Origin: Incurvaria masculella
Lineage: Eukaryota; Arthropoda; Insecta; Lepidoptera; Incurvariidae
Length of the DNA: 64,000 nucleotides
Direction: 5' to 3'
NCBI GenBank assembly: GCA_946894095.1
Contig: OX335644.1
Coordinates: forward strand, 25,959,595 to 26,023,594
Numbering within the stretch: position 1 is the stretch's first letter; every line of letters begins with the position of its first letter. A program made the position numbers and the translations under genes. Shown in pieces: positions 11,301-20,300 of the stretch. The notes beneath the pieces were generated by a model, which saw nothing but the letters and a program-made list of their open reading frames with translations, did no database searches and had not been told where the DNA came from.

Positions 11301-14300
11301 TTATATAATCAAGATTTATAATCTATTTGATTTTTGTTCGATTTTTTACTACAGCGTTCGTGGTTTACTTTTAGCTATAAGTCATTTTGTAATTAAACCA
11401 AATCATACACTATGCACATTGTATTTTTTGTGGACATGTTGCATCTTCCTCATCACGGAGCCTGTCTTTTTCTTTGAAACAGAGAAGGTCCCAGAGCGCA
11501 ACAGCACGGTTTTGTACCGTGCCCGCGATCGAGTTAGTCCCGCCGGGTTGGGCCACCTTAAAAAGATTAGTCATCAGACATAGTTTATTTAATCAAGATT
11601 TACAATCTATTTGACTTTTGTTTTATTAACCGACTTCAAAAAAGGAGGAGGTTATCAATTCGTCGGAATCTTTTTTTTTTTTTTTTTTTTTTTATGTATG
11701 TTCACCGATTACTCGAAGACCCCTGGACCGATTTGAAAAATTCTTTTTTTGTTCGAAAGGGTATACTTTCTAGTTGGTCCCATTTTTTTTTTATCAAAAT
11801 CGGTTCAGTAGTTTGGTACTTAACTATACCAACATCGAATTTCTTAACCCCGCGAACCCAGAAATGTGATTTTTTAGTTACAGTAGCTTTCTTTTCGGGT
11901 GAGATTGCTCAGTATGAGAGGTTTTTTTTTACTTCAACTGTTGGGGGTATTCAAGGTGGTAAAAGAGGGCAAATTGTACACATTTCTATCTCTAGAGCCG
12001 CTGAACCCAGAAATTGCAGAGTATGTTTGTTTTAGATGGGAATGCTTTAGAAGAAAATATTTTTGGAAATTATACTATTAGGGGGGTAAAACAGGTCAAA
12101 ATGAACACATTTAGGCGAAAACCACTCATGTTGAGATCTCTGAAACCAATTATCCTCGAAACTTAAAATTTTCAGTGACTTCTTGTTAAGACGAAAAGGC
12201 TCGCTCACAACGGATTTTACAAAATTCAACTGTTAAGGGGGGATAAACGAGGCCGATATATACACATTTTCATACAACTTAAACTTACGCAAGAAACAGA
12301 CTATCCGGAACGATGTAAGGATGAGAAATTCAGAAGCTCAGCGGTTCCGGTCATTCGTTGTTTTGTCTTTTTAGGGTTCCGTTCCCAAAGGACACCAACG
12401 GAACCTTATTACTAAGCTTCCGCTATCCGTCCGTCCGTCCGTCTGTCACAGCACTCTATCTCACGTGATCTCATCGTATCAATTATCGTACGTATGAACC
12501 GTAAACTCATGAATCCAGATAGTTACCGGTCTACCTTTCGTCAGAAATGAGATTTCTTAATGGTTTCATTTCTGCTAATGCTCGTTCATTGTATTGCATT
12601 GTATTGTATATGTATGTATATCTTCTTTCCACTTTGTATGTGAAGTTGAGCAGGAGGGCTCGCCCACCTTGAGTCAAAAGTTACGCCACCACTAAAAAGC
12701 AAAAAATAAAATATTTTTAAATAAAAAAAGGACCGCCTTCAAAAAAACCGGAACTAAAAAGCAAAAAATAATTGGTTACTTTTAATTAATGTACGAAAAG
12801 CTATTTTAATTCTAAATAATTATGTACAATTTCTTAATTTTTAATCATCTTTTGAAGTCGGTGCCTTGGGTAGACGTTCTTTAAGGGCTGCAAGTAGTTT
12901 GATTAATATCACCTATGGCTAAGAAAGAAATATAAGTAGGTAGTTACTTACATTTACCTACTTGAACAAAACACAAAAACAAAAATTAAATAAACAAACA
13001 GGTCGGAAAAACGTATGTAAGTAGGTATTTAGGCAAGTACTTTGTAATTTAAATATGCCTTATACTTAAACTAAATACCTAACACAGTAAAAACAAAATA
13101 TTTACAAGAAAACCCTACGAACAAACCAATATAAAAACAACGACCACTTATATGATAAATATTTAGGTAGGTGTAGCTTGTACTTTTTATTCTACCTAAA
13201 TACCTACATAACACAAAACAAAAAAAAACAAATATAGAAAAGAACAGAAAACAATAGGTAGCGACTTTGAGGTGTCTGCTCTCAACTACGTGACAAAACG
13301 AGTGTGCGGTTAGTACATATCTCACCAATTTCGTCAGAATTCGTCTCGTTCAGACAACGATGTTGCAGGGAAGTACCAATCAACACAGAGGTGCGAATTA
13401 ACGTACTCCTTCACCAGTGCGCGCCTTTATAAAGCCGAAAGTACTAATAATCGTTGAAACCCAATTTCAGTACGCTGCGCTGTATCGATATCAGCTTGCA
13501 CGTAAACCAACGCTAAGGGCATCTCCAGTTAGACGAACGGTTGCTTAAAATGCTCTGTGGAATGACGATGTCTGTGGACCAATCATTGCTGACTCAGGTT
13601 GTTTACGCTCTCGTAGACTTCGGGTGTGTTTGGCTGAAATAGTATCTGTTCGGTCAGCAGCGTGCGAAGCGAACTCTACCCAAGGCACCGACTTCAAAAG
13701 ATGATTAAAAATTAAGAAATTGTACATAATTATTTAGAATTAAAATAGCTTTTCGTACATTAATTAAAAGTAACCAATTATTTTTTGCTTTTTAGTTCCG
13801 GTTTTTTTGAAGGCGGTCCTTTTTTTATTTAAAAATATTTTTTTTTTACTACAGCGTTCGTGGTTTACTTTTAGCTATAAGTCGTTTTGTAATTAAAATT
13901 TTGGTAAATGTTACCAAATCATACACTATGCACATTGTCTTTTTTGTGGACATGTTGCATCTGCCTCATCACGGAGCCTGTCTTTTTCTTTGAAACAGAG
14001 AAGGTCCCAGAGCGCAACAGCACGGTTTTGTACCGTGCCCGCGAATGAGTTAGTCCCGCCGGGTTGGGCCACCTTAAGCTGAATCCCTCACGAACGAAGC
14101 CCTGTTACCCCTTAACCTGAAGCGTTTGTTCTAGGGATGGCTTTCTCGCGATGCGCGCTGACGATTAGACGACACAGGAGGGGGGCCTCGGCCGACGCGG
14201 ACCCCGGATCAGGTAGTGTTCCCAGGATACGTTGGCACGCCCCTAACGTTAGGGTTGGCACTATTTTCGGGACGTACATTTTAGTCCGTCTCATTCGTGG

Positions 14301-17300
14301 ATTTTACACCAGAAAATACTGTAATATATTTTATTGAATATTTGTTTAGTAAATTCATTTGAATGTTTAATACCTTTTGAGAACTTAATCTATTGTACTA
14401 AAAAAATTGCTTGGCTGTATTATTTAGATCTGAGCGTTTATTTAATTTCTGTCGAGGAAAAATATATTTAAATCAGTGTTAAAGCCAGTGTTAACAAGTT
14501 AAATCAAACTTCTCTACTGAGTTAATCGTATCGTATTGTATTTTGTATTCGTCAAATTGGTAGACAAGCTACACTCAGACAGGTCATATTTTCTTATTTT
14601 AAGGCATAGATAATTAGGATTTACAACAATACACAAAACAACAATTAACATTCATACATCTTACCATTTGTGGCATATACAATCGTCAAACTTACTGAAT
14701 AATTAAATAACAATCATTTTGTGGCGTATCTTGGTGTGATTTTACAATTAAAAGGTTGTTGGTTTCATAAAATGAAATTAAATTTGCTATTTTAATTACT
14801 CGCTCGTAAATTTAGACATATCTACACTTAAATTTAGACATTTAAGAGGACTCTAGTCACACCGCCCGACGTCAAACCGCACAATCTTACTTTCCCCTTC
14901 ATCTGGCAAACGGATACTCTGCTATCTTTCATGATATGTTCGCTACCTTTGGTCTTTTATCATCATATTTAGGAGTAATCTCAAAGTCATTACTTGCTTT
15001 GAAATAAAGCCTGTGTGTGTCTTATATTCGAGCGTCATGGGACCATGCCATATTATCATACCGGAACAGGACAATATCTACTAGAAAAAAGGCTTGAAGT
15101 TAAATGCACTATTTTTTTTAAGAATTCGACGTTATATTGAATCGACCGTGAAGCAGGAACACATTAACTACAGAGAGAATGCTCTACAAAAGAACTGCTT
15201 CATAAGTTACAAGCCTTTTTCGGGCAATGTTCTAATTCTGTCACACCTCACCCGTAATCATTGCCTCCTGCTAACACATTGTTAACATCCTACATGTAAT
15301 ATTCTTATTACCATTTTTTTTCTTTAACGGTCGGTTCTACAAACACATATCCCATTTGTTGGAAACGTTTTGTGTTCAAAGTATTCTACTTTTGATTAGG
15401 ATAGTTCGATTCACTGGGTTCGATTGATTAACCTCGGTGTTTTTTTTTTGGGATTCTTTGAATGGGGACGATTAGCGACGTGAATAAACGACAGAAGTAT
15501 CGTTAGATAAAAAAAAATTGAGTGTGGAAAAAAAGTAAAGGGTTGTGCCAACATATCCTGGAAATACTGTAGGTGCTTGGAGTTGTAAACCTAGAAATTA
15601 GAATTGTTAGTTTATGGATTATTATGATATTTAAACTTTCCGTGTAGACAGCAACGTAGTTTAAAAGGATATAAATAAAAGGCTATAAACGACCTAAGCC
15701 ATTTATGTTGCATGCTCATAACGCATGACCAAAAACAAATAGTGTTATTATCTTTCTTCTTCGACTGATGCTTTACTCCTCCGCATGACCTAGTATGTAC
15801 ACACCTAGTATGTACATCACTAGTAAATGTACACCATTTCCATCTGTTATGAATGGTTCCATTTGCATGTAACCCATTCGGCCTACCTCGACAGGAGAAT
15901 GGAAAGTAATACTCAATAGAGTACTCCTGTCAGTAAACATAATCTGTACCAACACATTTGTCTCAGCAAACATGAAATACAATTAGTTGTTGTTAATAAT
16001 TTGTATTGTGAAAACTGCAGGCGAATTGGACTCCTGTAGTTTGGGTCAAGAATACAGTCTACTTAGCGAATAACCCAATCTACAACACGCATTTATTTGT
16101 GGCTGCAGAAAATCTGGACTTCTCTGTTCAACTTCAGCTGACTATGAATGTATCATTCGCTCTCCTAGAATGTGCATACCAGGGGCCGAACTGGCGTCAT
16201 ATGTGAAGGAATTCGATCAATTATGCACCAATCAGAATTGGATGCCAAATATTCTACTCAGTAAGAGACCAGAAGGTATGATGTAAACGCTGCTGAGAGG
16301 TGCACAATTTATCGCATTCCTTCACATATTTTCTCACATCTTACGCCGGTAACCCCCCCCCCCCCCCCCGGCCTGTAACCAGAGTGGGCAGTCTGAGTTC
16401 TCACCAAAATTGGCGTTTACGGCAAACCGATCGACTGGCGTTTTCTCCAAACTCCATACAAGTTTTTACTAGATATTCTGTGGTTTTACTTCTTCAAGCT
16501 GTCAAATTCAAACGCGGACTTCCGATTTGTATGAAAACGCGGAGTGGACGTAAACGGCAACGTCGACGTATTTACGGCAACGTTGAGTAAGCTGTCAAAT
16601 CAAGCTCGGACTCGCAAATGTTAGTTCGCTTAACGCCCGCTGCGCGCGCTCTTCAATTTCTCCATACATTTGAAAACGCCAGTCGATCGGTTTGCCGTAA
16701 CGCCAATTTAGGTGACAACTTAGACTACCGGCTCAGAGCCCGTAGTCCCAGTTGTCACCGAAATTAGCGTTTGCGCCAGACTGGGCAACCCTCGGGGCAA
16801 CCGCGTCAAATAATATAAAAAGTAAAAAAATAAAACAACTAAATATGTTAAAACAAGATAATACAAAACAAGATTTAGACGCACAGACGAGTTAGACCAA
16901 AACACCTGACTGTGATAGTTCGCTTACGAATTCGGGAAGCGCAACGTCGAATGTTCGTTGCACCTGTGAAGTTTTTACGTGTTCTTACGTGTCGTTTTAA
17001 CTCGAGAATACCTGTAGTAATTATATATATAAGAAGTTTCAGTTGCTACTCCCGTCCTACCATGCTCGCTGGTGGCACACGACACCCGGCCGGTTCCCAT
17101 ATGATAACACGGACAATATGCCAGTCATCATTGGCCCGGTTTCCTTTTCTGCGGTTTACTCGAGAAGGCCACGCGTCGTCGACCCTCTATCCGCTCGCCG
17201 CTGTCACTTTCAAACGATATCACACGTAACGCCCCGCCGCAGGTGGAGCGCTGTGGGCTGAGGCGGCTGGCGGCTGCCAGTCGTGCGGCAGCGAGTGCGC

Positions 17301-20300
17301 GGCGGCGTGCGGCACGCGCCAGTTCCGCACGTGCTGCTTCAACTACCTGCGGCGCAAGCGAGCGACGCCCGCGCCGCTGCCACCCGCCGGACTCAAGGTA
17401 TCCGCCATGTAGCATGACAGGGGGCGCGCTGTGGGCGGAGGCGGCCGGCGGCTGCCAGTCGTGCGGCAGCGAGTGCGCGGCGGCGTGCGGCACGCGCCAG
17501 TTCCGCACGTGCTGCTTCATCTACCTGCGGCGCAAGCGAGCGACGCCCGCTCCGCTGCCGCCCGCCGGAATCAAGGTATCCGCCATGTAGCATGACAGGC
17601 GGCGCGCTGTGGGCGGAGGCGGCCGGCGGCAACCAGTCGTGCGGCAGCGAGTGCGCGGCGGCGTGGGGCACGCGCCAGTTCCGCACGTGCTGCTTTAACT
17701 ATCTGCGGTGCAAGCGAGCGACGCCCGCGCCGCTGCCGCCCGCCGGACTCAAGGTATCCGCCATGTAGCATGACAGGCGGCGCGCTGTGGGCGGAGGCGG
17801 CCGGCGGCTGCCAGTCGTGTGGCAGCGAGTGCGCAGCGGCGGCGTGCGGCACGCGCCAGTTCCGCAGGTGCTGCTTCAACTACCTGCGGCGCAAGCGAGC
17901 GACGCCCGCACCGCTGCCGCCCGCCGGACACTGATAGGCGGCGCGCTGTCGTGGCATGTCTGAACGCAGATCGTAACTGTTCGATCGGTGAGGCTGGTTG
18001 TGGTTTGGATTCCACAAAATATTATCCCCTTACTTAACGGCTCGTAGCTCAGGAGCAAGGCGACTTGCCTTCTATGCCAGAGGCCATGGGTTCGATCCAT
18101 GACCCGTTCATGAAACACTATATTTCCCATTCTGACCATAATTTCGTCCAATGCGATGGCACCGACCCGGGCGGGCTTAGTCCTACCATCCAGTAGACGA
18201 AAGGTGTCATATAATGAGAAGAAAAGTTTATGTCAGTTTGACTGCAAGAAAAATGTAAAGAACAAATAAAAGATTTCAAAGTAAAAGGTCGTATTCTATT
18301 CATGGTAGCATCAGACTGCGCCGCAACAACATTTCTGGCGACCGTGACAGGACGCAGTCTTACAAGAGACCATGGACAACCTCCGCAAGGAGCGCACCGT
18401 TTTACGGCGACTTTTTACTATTTCGGAAAAAAGATTATCAGATATGGACGAAACAGCGGAAACAAAAGAACAGGTAATTACAATTTATAAGATCCTGCAA
18501 GCGAAAGCGGAAGCCCTGTTTCGGTTGGATTTGCTTATCGAACAACAATTAATGAAAGATGGAGAACTCGATGAAGAAATCCTGAATAAAGAGTGCGAGT
18601 CAACAGAAAATTACCAATTACGCTGGCGCTGCATGATTAATAAATATCGTCATATTTTGAGTCAATCAATCCACGAGGGTGCTAGTTTGTCAGGCAGCAG
18701 TGTGTTGGAAAATAATACCGTCACACAGGGGAACTATGGGCATGACCCTATTGATCGGTTCGTGGAATGCGATAAATTGAGACAAACATACGAACAAAGC
18801 GCACGACGAGATTCTGCACAATTCACCGATAGTTTGGAAAGTCAAGTAAATGGAGAAATAAATAGAAAAAATCAATATAAGAAACATTTTCACTTACCAA
18901 AGATTGAACTGAGGAAGTTTGACGGACAAATGAAAAATTGGCTTGGATTTTGGGGTCAGTTTAAAAAGATAGACGAAGATGTGGAGATAGATGACGACGA
19001 CAAGTTCCAATATCTTTTACAAGCAACCGAACCTGGATCAAATGCTCGGGAACTTGTCGATAGTTTTCCTCAGTCAGGTCTAAATTACCACAAAGCGATT
19101 GAACAATTAAAGAGTCGCTTTGCCAGAGATAACCTAATGATTGAAAATTATGTGCGAGAGATTTTGATCATAGTAATGACGCAAGTTAAGCAAGGAAAAC
19201 CATACAATTTACGTAATCTTTATGATCACTTGACCACTCAGTTAAGATCACTGGAAACACTGGGCGTAACAAGTGACAAATTTGCAGCCATGCTGTATCC
19301 CATGATAGAATCGGCGTTGCCAGAAGATATCATAATTGCATGGGAGAGAAGCTACAAGGAGATAGGTCAAAATCGGCTGGAAAATTTACTTGTATTTTTA
19401 AGAAAAGAAGTGGAGACACAAGAACGAGTAGAGATAGCCAAAAGTTGTTTCCAGCATGCAGATTTTCTAAGAAAAATCGCACAGCCAACGGCCTCATTTA
19501 TGATATCGGGTGAAGCAAAGAAGGTTCCAGAAGTCAAAAACCTTAAATGTATGTGGTGCGATAAAAAACACAGCAGCATTGAATGCATTTCAGCATCTAA
19601 AATGTCAATGGAAGACAAAATGGAGATTATTAAAAAGAAGAGAGGGTTGGGTTGGATATTGCAGCGTCCGAAAACTGGTTCAAGCTATACTGCGACTGTA
19701 AATATGACATGTCTACTTAATGAAGATCTTTCCCATTTATGGCACCTGGATGTGCTGGATCCAGCCGAGAGACAATGGAAGAAAAGGAAAAAAAGTAGTC
19801 TTGAGCCAAGCTGTATCCAGAAGGATACTTACACTACAGGACATTAAGGAAGAAAAACCTATTCGACAGCGGACGACCAAAGTAGGAAGTGTAGTGAAAG
19901 GCCCAGATAGATATAGGTTCTCAATATAAATTTTGATTTAATATTTATGTGGTAAACCCTTGAAAAGGTGTTAAGGTAATTTATTTTATTTTGTGTTGAC
20001 TTTTGAACCCCAAAAGTCAAGATGGGGAGTATGTCATATAATGAGAAGAAAAGTTTATGTCAGTTTGACTGCAAGAAAAATGTAAAGAACAAATAAAAGA
20101 TTTCAAAGTAAAAGGTCGTATTCTATTCATGGTAGCATCAGACTGCGCCGCAACAACAAAAGGGGCCCTACAGCTTTACATGGATTTCAAACCATGGAAC
20201 GCATTTTTAACCGAATGCATTGCAACTCATAAAGATATTATTTATTAATGTTAAACGCGGCATATGGCGTACGACAGGACCTCTTAAGATGCCCGACGAC

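Larger units (their letters stand above)
18205..20158 (+). mobile_element. Gag-only BEL/Pao LTR retrotransposon, intact ends
   Basis: It has two identical 127 bp LTRs (18205-18331, 20032-20158; TGTCAT...AACAACA) and a 5 bp target duplication AAAGG at 18200-18204 and 20159-20163. A primer-binding-like TGGCGACCGTGACAGG follows the left LTR, and a purine tract GATGGGGAG precedes the right LTR. It carries a gag frame but no protease, RT, RNase H or integrase, so it must be moved in trans. The 5 bp duplication and gag type fit BEL/Pao. Identical LTRs imply recent insertion. Confidence 0.9.

Noticed and set aside
14112..14337. GC-rich frames on both strands
   Set aside because: Open on both strands with no motif and no convincing splice sites.
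18038..18110. Possible genuine tRNA gene
   Set aside because: A and B boxes are present, but the sequence runs into SINE body and the arms do not close as a cloverleaf by eye; called a SINE head.
17128..18151. Several Ala/Arg-rich frames on both strands over the trissin array
   Set aside because: They are frame shadows of the 178 bp GC-rich repeat; only the frame with the six-Cys core has family motifs and splice phases.
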